A stretch of 64,000 bases of DNA from DATBVX01 sp963724625 (GCA_963724625.1 CAVRVO010000028.1:8021-72020), one strand, 5' to 3'. Positions 30,832 through 40,320 are shown, counted from the first letter of the stretch. The notes: a model not told the origin generated them from the letters alone. A program made the numbers and translations.

Positions 30832-32856
30832 ATGACTCAGCTCGACATGAAACCCGCCTCCTCCACCGAGCACCGCGCGGATATCGACGGACTCCGCGCG
30901 ATCGCCGTCGCCACCGTAATCTTGTTTCACTACCGCATCCCTGGTTTCCCCGGTGGGTTCGTAGGCGTCGATGTGTTCTTTGTGATCTCGGGCTTCCTGA
31001 TGGCGAGCATCATCGCCAACAAGCTGCAGATCGGACGCTTTTCACTTACGGACTTTTACCTCGCGCGTGCGCGGCGCATTTTCCCGGCGCTCGCAGGACT
31101 TTGCGCCGTCCTCTTATTATTGGGCGCGCTCTCACTTGGCCCCTTGGACTATCAGCGGCTCGCGCTCCATGCTGCCTCCGCTCTGACTTTTGTATCTAAC
31201 TATGTCTTTCGATCTGAGGCCGGGTATTTCGATATCGCCTCTCACGAGAAGTGGCTACTGCACACCTGGTCTTTGTCTGTCGAGTGGCAGTTCTACCTGC
31301 TGTTCCCACTGCTGCTCATGGCCGCATGGACAATACGCAAACGCAAGTGGGCATTGATTGCTGCAGTGACGGCCGCCTTTCTTGTCTCACTCGCCGTTTC
31401 AATCTATATCTCACCGAAACGCCTCGATACTGCCTACTACCTGCTGCCGGCCCGTGCCTGGGAATTGCTGGCGGGGTCGCTTGTCTTCTTCCTCGGTACG
31501 GACTTCAAACCCTCGCGACGTGTGACACTCGGGCTCGAGCTCGCCGGCATTGCGATGATTCTGGCTGCAGCGGTACTCCTAAACGAGTTCACTCCTTGGC
31601 CTGGCTATCTTGGACTGCTCCCCGTTGGTGGCGCGGTGTTCGTAATCCTTGCGCAGAACACTAAATCGATTATTACCAGTAATCCGCTATCGCGTTTCAT
31701 CGGTCTTGCCTCCTACTCCATATATCTTTGGCATTGGCCGGTGCTGGTAGCGCTGCGCCTGCAACGGCATGAGAGTGACTGGTTGTGGGCGATGTCTGGT
31801 ATCGGGGTATCCATCCTGCTGGGCTATCTTTCATTTCGATGGGTGGAGGTGCCGACGCGCCGCAAAGGCCTCTGGCGCTCGAAGACTACGGAGTCTCTTG
31901 TCATGACTTCCGTAGCCGTGCTGCTCGTTGGGTGGGGTCTGGTGGTCTATAGAGATGCAGGTTTTCCGTCACGCTTGGGCCCGGCAGTAGCGGCCTACGA
32001 AGACGCAGCTCGAGCGATCGACGATTGGGGTCATCCTGGCCCGGCTTGTAGAAAAGCAAGCGGCGCAGACCTTTGCTACAGCCCCGGTGAGGGCGGCCCG
32101 TTGATCATGTTCATCGGTGACTCGATTACGCAGGAACTCTACCCGCGTTATGGCGAACGACGGCGTAATCGCACCCCGGAGACGTTGTTTCTTACCCGCA
32201 GCGGCTGCCCGCCGCTGCGCGACATCGACGGATATCCGCCCGGCAAGCACTGCGGCCAATACGGTGACTATGCGTGGAGCGAAGTCCGCAAACGCGCACC
32301 TCAAAAGCTGATTGTGGCTGCGGCGTGGTGGAGCAACTTCTATGACGAGCACGATCGGCTATTCGGTGCGACCTGCGTCAAGAGTAACTCTGGCTGTGCG
32401 CCGGTCCTCGACAGGGCGGGGTTGAACCGCGCATTTGCGGGGTTCGAGGCTGACGTGAAGGGTGCTGTGGCGAGCGGCATTCACGTATTCATCGTTGCGC
32501 CAATGCCTATCAGTCGCACGGACTATCCAAGAGCACGACTCGCCGAGCTCGCCGCCGGACAACTAGCACTTCCCCTGGCGCGACCTCTTCCGTTTGACGG
32601 CTCAAATCGCTGGTTCAGTTACGACCACGGCGCTGACTCGCCTCCCGCTGTGTTACACGACCTGCTCGCCGGAGTGGCCGAACGCACCGGAGCGAAACTC
32701 GTTGAGCCCGATCAGTACCTGTGCCCCGACGGCCGCTGTCCTTTCTGCGATGGCTCACAAGACTCTATCTACAAAGATGCGGTTCATCTTCGAGCTGCCT
32801 ATATCCGGTCCGACGCCATGCGGTGGTTAGATCGGCTCCTCGGGGTCAACGGCTAG
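30832..32856 (+). CDS. Acyltransferase-3 (OafA/YrhL type) with C-terminal SGNH domain
   Basis: The protein has 674 residues. The N-terminal 350 are an Acyl_transf_3 membrane domain with about ten helices and the hallmarks RADIDGLRAIAV, GFVGVDVFFVISGFL, RARRIFPAL and HTWSLSVEWQFYLLFPLLL. The C-terminal 250 residues are an SGNH hydrolase-like domain (MFIGDSITQELYPRYG and a late DAVHL-type block). Such fusions O-acetylate surface polysaccharides or LPS O-antigen: the membrane part brings acetyl groups across and the periplasmic SGNH part transfers them. It follows the autotransporter by 110 bases and has only a weak ribosome-binding site; MKPASS (30847) is an alternative start. Confidence 0.92.
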   Translation: MTQLDMKPASSTEHRADIDGLRAIAVATVILFHYRIPGFPGGFVGVDVFFVISGFLMASIIANKLQIGRFSLTDFYLARARRIFPALAGLCAVLLLLGALSLGPLDYQRLALHAASALTFVSNYVFRSEAGYFDIASHEKWLLHTWSLSVEWQFYLLFPLLLMAAWTIRKRKWALIAAVTAAFLVSLAVSIYISPKRLDTAYYLLPARAWELLAGSLVFFLGTDFKPSRRVTLGLELAGIAMILAAAVLLNEFTPWPGYLGLLPVGGAVFVILAQNTKSIITSNPLSRFIGLASYSIYLWHWPVLVALRLQRHESDWLWAMSGIGVSILLGYLSFRWVEVPTRRKGLWRSKTTESLVMTSVAVLLVGWGLVVYRDAGFPSRLGPAVAAYEDAARAIDDWGHPGPACRKASGADLCYSPGEGGPLIMFIGDSITQELYPRYGERRRNRTPETLFLTRSGCPPLRDIDGYPPGKHCGQYGDYAWSEVRKRAPQKLIVAAAWWSNFYDEHDRLFGATCVKSNSGCAPVLDRAGLNRAFAGFEADVKGAVASGIHVFIVAPMPISRTDYPRARLAELAAGQLALPLARPLPFDGSNRWFSYDHGADSPPAVLHDLLAGVAERTGAKLVEPDQYLCPDGRCPFCDGSQDSIYKDAVHLRAAYIRSDAMRWLDRLLGVNG

Positions 32857-32997
32857 AGTCGGCGGAGATCTCGCGCTTTCGGCGACGCGACCGAACTGTT
32901 CCCGGTTGACGAGACTCCCGCTGATGCGCCTGCGATGGGTGCTTGGACAACGTGCTGCGCGATGTAACTCCAGCGATCAGGCGGGATCTGGCGATGC

Positions 32998-33015
32998 CCG
33001 TCATGTAACAGTCAT
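32998..33015 (+). promoter_or_regulatory. Pho box upstream of phosphatase-superfamily gene
   Basis: CCGTCAT-GTAA-CAGTCAT compares with the PhoB consensus CTGTCAT-N4-CTGTCAT: each 7-mer has one mismatch and the spacing is exact. It lies 91 bases before the start codon of an alkaline-phosphatase-superfamily gene, the expected type of Pho-regulon target. The -10 element downstream is not obvious. Confidence 0.6.
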
Positions 33016-33105
33016 CTTTCCTCAAAAGAACTTGCATCTGGCGCGGCTACTCTCCGGCGTCGATTCCTGCCGAGGGATCTCACCTGTGCGAAAGGAGACG
33101 CCACC

Positions 33106-35307
33106 ATGAGAACTGCAGCTTTGCTCCGGGCGAAAGTGATGAACGGGGTCGGTAGCTCGATCGCGGCTGCCGCGATTGTGCTGGCCGGCGCTACTGCCCC
33201 GCCCGCGGCGAACGCGACGCCGACGAGTTCAGGCTGCAATCTCGGCTCCGGAATTCAGCACGTCATCTACATCCAGTTCGATAACACGCATCTCGCGCGG
33301 GACAATCCGCGGGTACCGTCGGATCTCGAGCAGATGCCGCATCTGCTGAATTTCCTGAAGTCGAACGGCACGCTGTTCAGCAACGACCACACGGTCCTCA
33401 TCTCGCACACCGCGGCCGGCATCCTGTCGAGCATGACGAGCCTCTATCCGGACCGTCACGGACAAGTGGTATCGAACAGCAATGTGCGCGTCTCCAGCAC
33501 GGGAACCTTTTCCTTCCCGAGCTCGTTTGGCTACTGGACCGATCCCATCGCGGCGGCCAATACACCAACCGTACCGCTCATGGTTGGGCCGGATGGACTA
33601 ACGGCGCCAGCACCCTGGGTGACCTTCACGCGCGCCGGCTGCAATTTCGGCGCGGTCGCGGCCGCCAACACTGTGCTCGAAAACACCGGGACTGGCGCGA
33701 CGGGCGACATCACCAAGGTCTTCGGCACGGGCTCGCCGCAGTGGAACGAGGCTGTCGCCGCAAATGCGGCACAGGCCGGAACCGCGGCAAGAGCCATCGC
33801 CCAGACCGATTTCGTCGGGTTCGCGATTCACTGCGCGCTGAACGATGCGCTCTGCGCGAACGGGCACAGCGACCTCCTGCCCGACGAGCCGGGCGGATAC
33901 TCCGGGTACACGGGACTTTTTGGAGCCAAGGAAATCGACCCGGTGATCGCGGGCGGGCCGATGACCGATCTACTCGGCCATCCGATCGTCGACCCGTTCA
34001 ACCAATCGGGCTTCCCCGGGTTCGACGGTATGTCCGCCGCCGTGACGCTCGCCTACGTCGCAGCGATGCAGGAGAGCGGCGTGCGGGTGACATACGCCTA
34101 CATCTCGGACGCTCATGACTTTCACGGCGTGTCGGGAAATCAGCACGTGGCTTTCGGCCCGGGTGATCCGGACTACGTGCAGCAGCTTGCAGACTACGAC
34201 GCTGCATTCGCAGCGTTCTTCGAGCGCCTCGCCCACGATGGAATCAACAGCAGTAACACATTGTTCGTGGTAACCGTGGATGAAGGCGACCATTTTGCGG
34301 GTGTCCAGAAGACCGACTGCGACGGCGTGCGGGTTCCGTGCATTTACGGCGTGAACGAGGTGGGCGAAATCAACGCCAACATCGACACGCTCATCACGCA
34401 CCAGTTTCCAGGGCTCGCCGCATCGTTCCTGGGCGGCACGGCGCCAAACGCGTACACCGTGCATGGCGATTCCGCACCCACTTTCTATCTCGCCAAGAAG
34501 GGTACCGGCTCGCTGTCGCAGACCGACCCGCTGACCCGGAATTTCGAGCGCACAGTCGCCAACCTGACGGCGGTCAATCCCTATACCTCGCAGACCGATA
34601 CTTTGATGGAACGAATCGCCGACCAGGCCGCCATGAAGGCCATGCATATGTTCACGACGGGCGATGCCAGCCGCAATCCGACCTTCGTGCTCTTTGCCGA
34701 TCCCGATTACTTCATCACGAACTTCCCGACGAACACGTGCGAGACGTGCATCAATCCGTTGTTCGCCTGGAATCACGGCGACATCCAGAAGGAGATCGGT
34801 CAGACCTGGCTTGGCATGGCAGGGCCTGGAATCAAACGCCAGGGGTTTTCCTCTGAATGGATAGACCATGTGGACGTGCGTCCGACCATGCTTGCGGTTC
34901 TCGACCTGAACGACAGCTATCTACACGATGGACGCGTCATCATCAGTGCGATTCAGCCTTCCGCTTTGCCGCCGGCTTTGCGCAACAATGCTTTGACGCT
35001 CACCGTGCTCGGTGACGTCTACAAGCAGATCAACGCACCGTTCGGAGTCTTCTCGCTGCGCGCAGTGGACGTGTCGAGCAGCGCGCTCGTGAGCGGATCC
35101 GATTCTGACGACAGCACCTATACGTCGCTCGAGAGCCGGATCGGTGCACTGACGACGGAGCGAGACGCGCTTGCCCAGCGCATGAAGACCATGCTGGACG
35201 GCGCGCTCAATGGCCAACCGGTAAACGTGCCGCAAGCGCGGTTGATGATCGCGCAGGGCGCGAGCCTGCTGGTTCGAATCAGCGCACTGGCGCACAGGAG
35301 CGGCTAG
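33106..35307 (+). CDS. Secreted alkaline-phosphatase-superfamily phosphoesterase
   Basis: The 733 residues start behind a clear GAAAGGAG. A signal peptide (IAAAAIVLAGATAPPAANA) leads to the superfamily core: HVIYIQFDNTHLARDNPRVP (first metal-site Asp), FSNDHTVLISHTAAGILSSM (nucleophile region, Thr/Ser), VTYAYISDAHDFHG, LFVVTVDEGDHFAG (Asp and His metal ligands) and FAWNHGDIQKEIGQTWLGMA (late His/Asp). The order fits phosphodiesterase/phosphatase or sulfatase members; the Pho box upstream favours phosphate ester hydrolysis. A short C-terminal helical region follows (RIGALTTERDALAQRMKTML). The exact substrate is unknown. Confidence 0.85.
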   Translation: MRTAALLRAKVMNGVGSSIAAAAIVLAGATAPPAANATPTSSGCNLGSGIQHVIYIQFDNTHLARDNPRVPSDLEQMPHLLNFLKSNGTLFSNDHTVLISHTAAGILSSMTSLYPDRHGQVVSNSNVRVSSTGTFSFPSSFGYWTDPIAAANTPTVPLMVGPDGLTAPAPWVTFTRAGCNFGAVAAANTVLENTGTGATGDITKVFGTGSPQWNEAVAANAAQAGTAARAIAQTDFVGFAIHCALNDALCANGHSDLLPDEPGGYSGYTGLFGAKEIDPVIAGGPMTDLLGHPIVDPFNQSGFPGFDGMSAAVTLAYVAAMQESGVRVTYAYISDAHDFHGVSGNQHVAFGPGDPDYVQQLADYDAAFAAFFERLAHDGINSSNTLFVVTVDEGDHFAGVQKTDCDGVRVPCIYGVNEVGEINANIDTLITHQFPGLAASFLGGTAPNAYTVHGDSAPTFYLAKKGTGSLSQTDPLTRNFERTVANLTAVNPYTSQTDTLMERIADQAAMKAMHMFTTGDASRNPTFVLFADPDYFITNFPTNTCETCINPLFAWNHGDIQKEIGQTWLGMAGPGIKRQGFSSEWIDHVDVRPTMLAVLDLNDSYLHDGRVIISAIQPSALPPALRNNALTLTVLGDVYKQINAPFGVFSLRAVDVSSSALVSGSDSDDSTYTSLESRIGALTTERDALAQRMKTMLDGALNGQPVNVPQARLMIAQGASLLVRISALAHRSG

Positions 35308-35324
35308 CCCAGACACAGCGCTAA

Positions 35325-35378
35325 CGGCGGGCGCCGATCGCGTTGCCGAGCATTCGCTCGGACTCGGCGCCCGCGTAA
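35325..35378 (-). repeat. 54-base duplicated fragment of the aldo/keto reductase gene
   Basis: This block matches 36925-36978 inside the aldo/keto reductase gene at 51 of 54 bases, exactly 1600 bases away and in the same orientation. On the minus strand it reads YAGAESERMLGNAIGARR followed by a stop, against YAGGESERILGKAIGARR in the intact gene. It contains the hairpin CCGAGC-ATTC-GCTCGG and lies between two convergent gene ends, so it could also end transcription. Confidence 0.8.
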
Positions 35379-35401
35379 GCCATCGCTGCTTACGCGCTCA
35401 T

Positions 35402-36079
35402 TTACGAATCGAGCAGCAGGTCTTCGTAAAATGCCCCGAACGGAAGCGTGGGATGCCGAATCTGGATCTCAAGCACCCACAGGTCGGTGGCGGGTGTGAA
35501 GGACGTCGCGGCGAGCGTTCCTGAGTGAAATGCCTTGTGCGGAAAGTCGCTGAGGCGATGGCCATCAACGCCGGGCGCCAACTTCCAGCCCATTGAACGC
35601 GCAACCTCGGTCGCGTAGTCGTAGAGCCCCGCTCCGGTCACCGATTCCGTGCGCCACTTCTCGTGAACGCGATCGAAGACCTGGCGAACGGCTACGGGCG
35701 CGCGCCTCATTTCCGGATCGTTACCGACCACGAACGTGTTACCGCCGTCGCCCTCCCATTTCTCCCATACCGGACCGATGTCGATATAGAAGATGTCGTT
35801 GTCGCGAAGCACGAAGTCTGGCGCTTCCTTGTCCCAATACGTGAGTAAAGTGTTCGCGCCGAAGCGGAGATAGACGCCGTGCCAACCACGCAAGAGTCCG
35901 AGGTCCCTCAGCACGGCCTTGGCGAACTCGACACCCTCACTCTCGCGCATGCCCGGTCTTATGCCCGCCGCGATTTTCTCGATCGCGTGCCAGGTGTGCC
36001 GTCGCGCCTCGAGCATCTTCGCCCTGTCGAAGTGCGGGCCGACGCGTTCCTCAACGTGCGTATCGCTCACGTCGCTCAT
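35402..36079 (-). CDS. M24-family (Xaa-Pro aminopeptidase-like) metallopeptidase
   Basis: The 225 residues start from the ATG at 36079, where homologous sequence begins (MSDVSDTHVEERVGPHFDRA). The fold is that of M24 creatinase/aminopeptidase P: AIEKIAAGIRPGMRESEGV, LRFGANTLLTYWDKEAPDFV, DNDIFYIDIGPVWEKWEGD (first metal-ligand Asp), HRLSDFPHKAFH and WVLEIQIRH (late Glu). Some ligands differ from canonical methionine aminopeptidase, so catalytic activity should not be assumed. It overlaps no neighbour and follows the aldo/keto reductase gene on the same strand after 22 bases, so the two are probably co-transcribed. Confidence 0.82.
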   Translation of the reverse strand: MSDVSDTHVEERVGPHFDRAKMLEARRHTWHAIEKIAAGIRPGMRESEGVEFAKAVLRDLGLLRGWHGVYLRFGANTLLTYWDKEAPDFVLRDNDIFYIDIGPVWEKWEGDGGNTFVVGNDPEMRRAPVAVRQVFDRVHEKWRTESVTGAGLYDYATEVARSMGWKLAPGVDGHRLSDFPHKAFHSGTLAATSFTPATDLWVLEIQIRHPTLPFGAFYEDLLLDS

Positions 36080-36101
36080 TGATGGGGGACTCTCGTGTTG
36101 C

Positions 36102-37163
36102 CTAGGAACGCACCAGCGGCGCGGCGAGCGGCATACCCAGCGCCTCGTGTGCTTTGCTATCGGCAACGCGGGCGGTGAACCAATTGGGATACGTCGCGGT
36201 TGGCCGGGTCGCCGCGTCGAGCTTGGCCAGGTCATCGGCGTCCAGCGTGACGTTGGCGGCACCGAGATTCGCCTCGAGCTGTTTCACGCTGGCGGCTCCG
36301 ACGAGGAGCGCCGATACCGCCGGCCGGGTCAGCAGCCACGCTAGGGAAATCTGCGCGGGCACCGCGTCATGCTTCTTGCCAATCGACTGCAACAGATCGA
36401 TCAGGTCGTAGGCGCGCTCGCGGTCGTAGGGTAGAAACTCAAAACTCGCCAGGCGTGCGCCAGCGTCGCCTTTGGGATTCGTGCGTGTGTACTTGCCACT
36501 CAGGAATCCGCCGGCAAGCGGACTCCAGACCATCACACCAATGCCGGCATCGGCGCAGAACGGTACGAGATCGTGCTCGAGATCGCGACCCAGGAGCGAG
36601 TAGTAGACCTCGGCCGCCCTGAACGGGCTCCAGCCGCGAGCCCGCTGTACGCCGACCGCCTTCGCGGCAAGCCAGGCGGGCCAGTTTGAAAAGCCGATGT
36701 AGCGCACCTTGCCCTGGCGCACGAGATCCTCGAGCACCTCGATCGTCTCCTCCATCGGCGTCAGCGCATCGACCTTGTGAACGAGATAGAGATCGATGTA
36801 ATCCGTGCCGAGACGCGTGAGGCTGCCCTCCACCGCTGCGAGAATGTGTCTGCGGGAGAGGCCCGATTCGATCACCGCCGGGCCCATGCGATTGGCGACT
36901 TTGGTCGCGATCACTACTTCCTTGCGGCGGGCGCCGATCGCTTTGCCGAGTATTCGCTCGGACTCGCCGCCCGCGTAAACGTCCGCGGAATTGAAGAAGT
37001 TGACGCCGCCATCGATCGCCCGCGCCACGAGATCGTTTGCGCCCGCCTGATCTACTTTGAATGTGGACGCGAACGGCCCTTCCTTGATCGTTCCGAAGGT
37101 CATGCTGCCGAGGGCGAGCCGGGAGACGATCAATCCCGTGTCGCCGAGCCGAGCGTATTTCAT
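36102..37163 (-). CDS. Aldo/keto reductase
   Basis: The 353 residues cover a complete NADP(H)-dependent aldo/keto reductase barrel: MKYARLGDTGLIVSRLALGS, FFNSADVYAGGESERILGKA (catalytic Asp and Tyr in SADVY), VIATKVANRMGP (catalytic Lys), DYIDLYLVHKVDALTPMEET (catalytic His) and VRYIGFSNWPAWLAAKAV. It resembles the YajO/Tas-like group acting on aldehydes or ketones. An internal 54-base piece (36925-36978) is duplicated beyond the end of the downstream M24 gene. Confidence 0.94.
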   Translation of the reverse strand: MKYARLGDTGLIVSRLALGSMTFGTIKEGPFASTFKVDQAGANDLVARAIDGGVNFFNSADVYAGGESERILGKAIGARRKEVVIATKVANRMGPAVIESGLSRRHILAAVEGSLTRLGTDYIDLYLVHKVDALTPMEETIEVLEDLVRQGKVRYIGFSNWPAWLAAKAVGVQRARGWSPFRAAEVYYSLLGRDLEHDLVPFCADAGIGVMVWSPLAGGFLSGKYTRTNPKGDAGARLASFEFLPYDRERAYDLIDLLQSIGKKHDAVPAQISLAWLLTRPAVSALLVGAASVKQLEANLGAANVTLDADDLAKLDAATRPTATYPNWFTARVADSKAHEALGMPLAAPLVRS

Positions 37164-37331
37164 GGAGAGAACCTCACTGTTCCTCCGTCATTGGAACACT
37201 GCGCGGGCCCACACGACAACTGTGCAGATCGGCGGCGAGAGTGAGCCGGTCGGGCTGCTCGCCCGACCGAATGAGATAGCTGCGGCCTTAGCTCACGAAA
37301 CGTTGCGCGAGCGTTGCGACGTGGCGAGCAG

Positions 37332-39200
37332 TCACGGCGTGTACCAGATTGGTGAACTCCACGCACGTTCCTGGATGGTTGCCGGCACCTTGGTCAGGGG
37401 CTGCATTTTCATCCTGACCGCGTCATAGGTGTTCCAGCGCGGTGTCGGTATCTCAAGAACCCGCGCGTAATAGAAGGCGCGTTGGTCCTGTTTGAACTCG
37501 GGATCGGTCCAGCCGATGGCAAGCTGCTTGGCGCCGATATCGTTCGTATACGTAGCGGTCTTCAGATCGACACTGTTGCCGACCGCCGGCAGTTTGCCAT
37601 CGGCACCGATCTTGCGATCGCCCGACCAGACGACGTCAAATATCTTCTCGTGCTGCTTGCCGGCCGCGTCGAGCCAGCCCTTTATGATCTGGATACGGTC
37701 GAGGTTACCGCTCTTGGGATCCTTCATGGCCATGACCAGGAACGTCGGCGCCTTGCCGGATCCAGGCTTCAGGTCGCCGCCCATCGGCACACCTTTCGCG
37801 TAGGCGAGTTTCACGAAGTCCGGCTTATCCACATCACCAGTGCCAAAGTCAAAGCTGCCGAAAAAGCGCAGCTTGATCATCGTGCCCGAGGTGCCGAACG
37901 TCTCCTTGCGAAGCATCGCATCGTAGATCGCCTCGCGCGTGTTTTGCGGAGCCCAGACACCAGCGAGGCCAGCTGAACTGAATTCCTGGATCTGCTGAAT
38001 CTGGCCGGCTTTCGAACCCGGGACACCGGTCAATCGTTCCTTGGGATTGTTTTCAAACGCGAACTTCCCCGTGAAGTTGTACTCCTCGTGGCTGGCCGCG
38101 GCATTGTGTGTGTCGGTGTCGCCAATGAATCCATATTTGAACGGGTTGCCTGCGCCCGCCGCCGCCTGGCTCATTCCATCCAGCAACGCCTGCCGGATAA
38201 AGCTGCCTTTGCGATGCGAGGGCCGCTCGAAATCCGCCGACAGCGTGTAATCCCACTGTTCGAACGCTGCGAATTCGTCGGTCGGTGACAGGTCGGGATG
38301 GGTTTCCGACGTGCCCTTGATCTGGGTGATTTCATAGAGCGGTTCGTTATCGGCGCGCGTCTTGTTGTAGGCCGCATCGATCGGCTTGCCGTCGAACTTC
38401 ACCAGCTCGAACATGCGACCGTCGCTCGCATTGCCGTTGTGCGGGATTGCAAACAGCGTCGAACCTTTGGCGCGCTGCTCTTCCATCCACTTCCAGAGAG
38501 TCTCGGGATTGTCGGAATCAAGCGCCGAGAGCACCAGATCGGGCAGGTGCGCGGTGTCCCGGAAGACAACGACGCGATGCAAGTTGCGCTTTTGTGGATT
38601 TGACGTCCATTCAAAGCCCGCAAACGTCGTGAACTTGCCAGGAATGTAATTGGCGTCAGCGGCTTTGACGATTTTGGCCCAGACGGTGCGGGCCAACGCC
38701 GGGTCACTCAATTGCGGGTCGCGCTTTCCTTCACTCATGTCGCGCAGGATGCCCGCAAAGGTCTGCAATCGAACATTGGCGTCGGGTGAGTTGACGCCCT
38801 TGGCAATCTCCGTCTTGCTGAGCGGACTTTCCGGGTTCTTCATCTCATTAAAGACGCCCATGTACTCGGCATGGTCGGACACCATGTAGAAATCGAGCGG
38901 AGTCTGGATCTGCATTTCCGGCCCGCCGCTGCCGGTGATCGGCTTGCCCTGCGCCCAGGCATAGGCATCCATCGGCGTGGTCTGGGAGCCGTTGGTCAGC
39001 GCGTCGAACGACCAGCCGGTGTGAACGTGGACATCGCCAAAATAGACGTTGTTGTCAGGATTCGGTGCCGGCAAATCGGCAGGGGAAGCGGGGGCCGCCG
39101 AGGGTGCGGCCGAGGTGCCGGCCGGCGGTGTTTGCGACGGCGAACAAGCCGTCAACGCTAGTACAAAACCGAGAATGACAATGATGTAGTTCGATTTCAT
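37332..39200 (-). CDS. DUF3604 domain lipoprotein
   Basis: The 622 residues start with a lipoprotein signal (IIVILGFVLALTACS, lipobox LTAC). After a P/A-rich spacer the DUF3604 region begins with NVYFGDVHVHTGWSFDAL, then FYMVSDHAEYMGVF, FAGFEWTSNPQKRNLHRVVV, LFAIPHNGNASDG and YGFIGDTDTHNAAASHEEY. The HVHTG, SDHAEY, PHNGN and DTDTHN blocks look like PHP-type metal ligands, so a metallo-hydrolase fold is likely (inference). The family is common in environmental Proteobacteria and lacks a proven function. A perfect 18-base palindrome lies about 110 bases upstream. Confidence 0.9.
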   Translation of the reverse strand: MKSNYIIVILGFVLALTACSPSQTPPAGTSAAPSAAPASPADLPAPNPDNNVYFGDVHVHTGWSFDALTNGSQTTPMDAYAWAQGKPITGSGGPEMQIQTPLDFYMVSDHAEYMGVFNEMKNPESPLSKTEIAKGVNSPDANVRLQTFAGILRDMSEGKRDPQLSDPALARTVWAKIVKAADANYIPGKFTTFAGFEWTSNPQKRNLHRVVVFRDTAHLPDLVLSALDSDNPETLWKWMEEQRAKGSTLFAIPHNGNASDGRMFELVKFDGKPIDAAYNKTRADNEPLYEITQIKGTSETHPDLSPTDEFAAFEQWDYTLSADFERPSHRKGSFIRQALLDGMSQAAAGAGNPFKYGFIGDTDTHNAAASHEEYNFTGKFAFENNPKERLTGVPGSKAGQIQQIQEFSSAGLAGVWAPQNTREAIYDAMLRKETFGTSGTMIKLRFFGSFDFGTGDVDKPDFVKLAYAKGVPMGGDLKPGSGKAPTFLVMAMKDPKSGNLDRIQIIKGWLDAAGKQHEKIFDVVWSGDRKIGADGKLPAVGNSVDLKTATYTNDIGAKQLAIGWTDPEFKQDQRAFYYARVLEIPTPRWNTYDAVRMKMQPLTKVPATIQERAWSSPIWYTP

Positions 39201-39303
39201 TTTCGTTAACCCCTGACTCGGTCTTTTTGGACGACGATAGCTTCGCTCGGCGAATTACGTCGATGCGCTCATCCCCAAGATGAGTTTGACGCCTTCGTAT
39301 TCC

Positions 39304-39328
39304 TGACGTAATTGGCCCTAGGGCCAAT
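39304..39328 (-). promoter_or_regulatory. Palindromic operator-like site, copy 1
   Basis: ATTGGCCCTAGGGCCAAT (39311-39328) is a perfect 18-base palindrome. On the minus strand it continues into TACGTCA. The related ATTGGCCCTTGGGCC-TACGTCA at 43539-43560 suggests a shared regulator. This copy is about 105 bases upstream of the DUF3604 start codon. Confidence 0.5.
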
Positions 39329-39392
39329 GCGGCAAGAACACCGAATCAGCAAGCGGCGAATGGGTAAGGGGGCGCTGCTCCGATTGGACATC

Positions 39393-39429
39393 AATAAAGA
39401 GAAGGCCCCGGCATTTGTGCCGAGGCCTT
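39393..39429 (-). terminator. Intrinsic terminator of the 39475-40320 gene
   Basis: On the minus strand AAGGCCTCGGCA-CAAA-TGCCGGGGCCTT forms a stem of about 12 pairs and is followed by the T-rich TCTCTTTATT. It stands 46 bases beyond the stop codon of the gene it would end. Confidence 0.8.
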
Positions 39430-39474
39430 CGAGGAGCTAGCGGCGCCGGCGGTGGTGGCCGGCAGTCGCTCTTT

Positions 39475-40320
39475 CTAATGCTGCTGGGGATTCTGCTGGG
39501 CCTTGCGTCTGCGCATCACCAGGAACGCAACAACGACAATCACAACCAGCAGGATCCAGATCCACCGCCGATCGGGCTTCGCGGCTTCCTCACCTGTGAT
39601 CACAACCGGCGCATCCGAAGCAGCTGCCGGCGCCTCGGCCGCGGGTGCTTCGCTCATAGTCTCGGCCGGAGGTGTCTCCGTCATAGCGGCGGCCGGGGGT
39701 GTCTCGGCGGCCGCAGGGGTGGCCGCAGGTGTTTCGGCAGGCGCCGCCATGGCGGGTGCCGCCGCTGCCGGGGGAGCATCGAGCGTAGCCTGCACCTCCT
39801 TCTCTGTAAGGACCTCCGGCGGGCCGGGCGTGATAATGGTGGCCGTCAACTGGTCGCCTTTCCTCAGCTGAGTCACGCGGGTGGGCTTGCCATCTATGAT
39901 GATCTGGACACCACGCTTGTCGAGCTCGCTCTGCGTGAAGCGGCGGACACCTTGCTCGGTACGTACGCTGACTGAATTACCGACCTGGTCCACGACCACA
40001 CCCTTCTTCACCTCAGTCACATAGACGGGGCGAACCGTCGTCGTCGTGGTGACCGTGGCGCTGCCCTTCATGCCCGGTGTGAGCTCATGCACGGACATCG
40101 ACTTGCCGTCCACCGTGAACTTGAAGTCCTCAGGCACCGTTAACGCACGCGTGCCATTCTGGTCACGGACGACGACGTTGTTGCCGTCCACCGCGATGAC
40201 CTCGAACATGAGGACGTCGGTCTTCACGGACTGGGTCTGCGCCGTGGCACCGCCCGTACCGAGCAGTGTCAGCGCGAGGGCCGCGAGAACGGCCCACGAT
40301 ATTCTGAAGCGATTTCCCAT
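39475..40320 (-). CDS. Exported, C-terminally anchored protein of unknown function
   Basis: The 281 residues have a signal peptide (AVLAALALTLLGTGGATAQ) and a beta-rich body with repeated short VxVxDxxGxR-type strands: FEVIAVDGNNVVVRDQNGTR, VVVDQVGNSVSVRTEQGVRR, VQIIIDGKPTRVTQLRKGDQ. An 80-residue P/A/E/T-rich spacer, a single membrane helix (RRWIWILLVVIVVVAFLVM) and a basic tail RRRKAQQ follow. The layout looks like a cell-surface anchor protein, but no LPXTG or PEP-CTERM motif is present. I do not recognise the family. A good intrinsic terminator follows it. Confidence 0.75.
   Translation of the reverse strand: MGNRFRISWAVLAALALTLLGTGGATAQTQSVKTDVLMFEVIAVDGNNVVVRDQNGTRALTVPEDFKFTVDGKSMSVHELTPGMKGSATVTTTTTVRPVYVTEVKKGVVVDQVGNSVSVRTEQGVRRFTQSELDKRGVQIIIDGKPTRVTQLRKGDQLTATIITPGPPEVLTEKEVQATLDAPPAAAAPAMAAPAETPAATPAAAETPPAAAMTETPPAETMSEAPAAEAPAAASDAPVVITGEEAAKPDRRWIWILLVVIVVVAFLVMRRRKAQQNPQQH

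Noticed and set aside
39475..40320. LPXTG or PEP-CTERM sorting signal at the C-terminus
   Set aside because: The tail has a membrane helix and RRRK but lacks LPXTG or PEP motifs.
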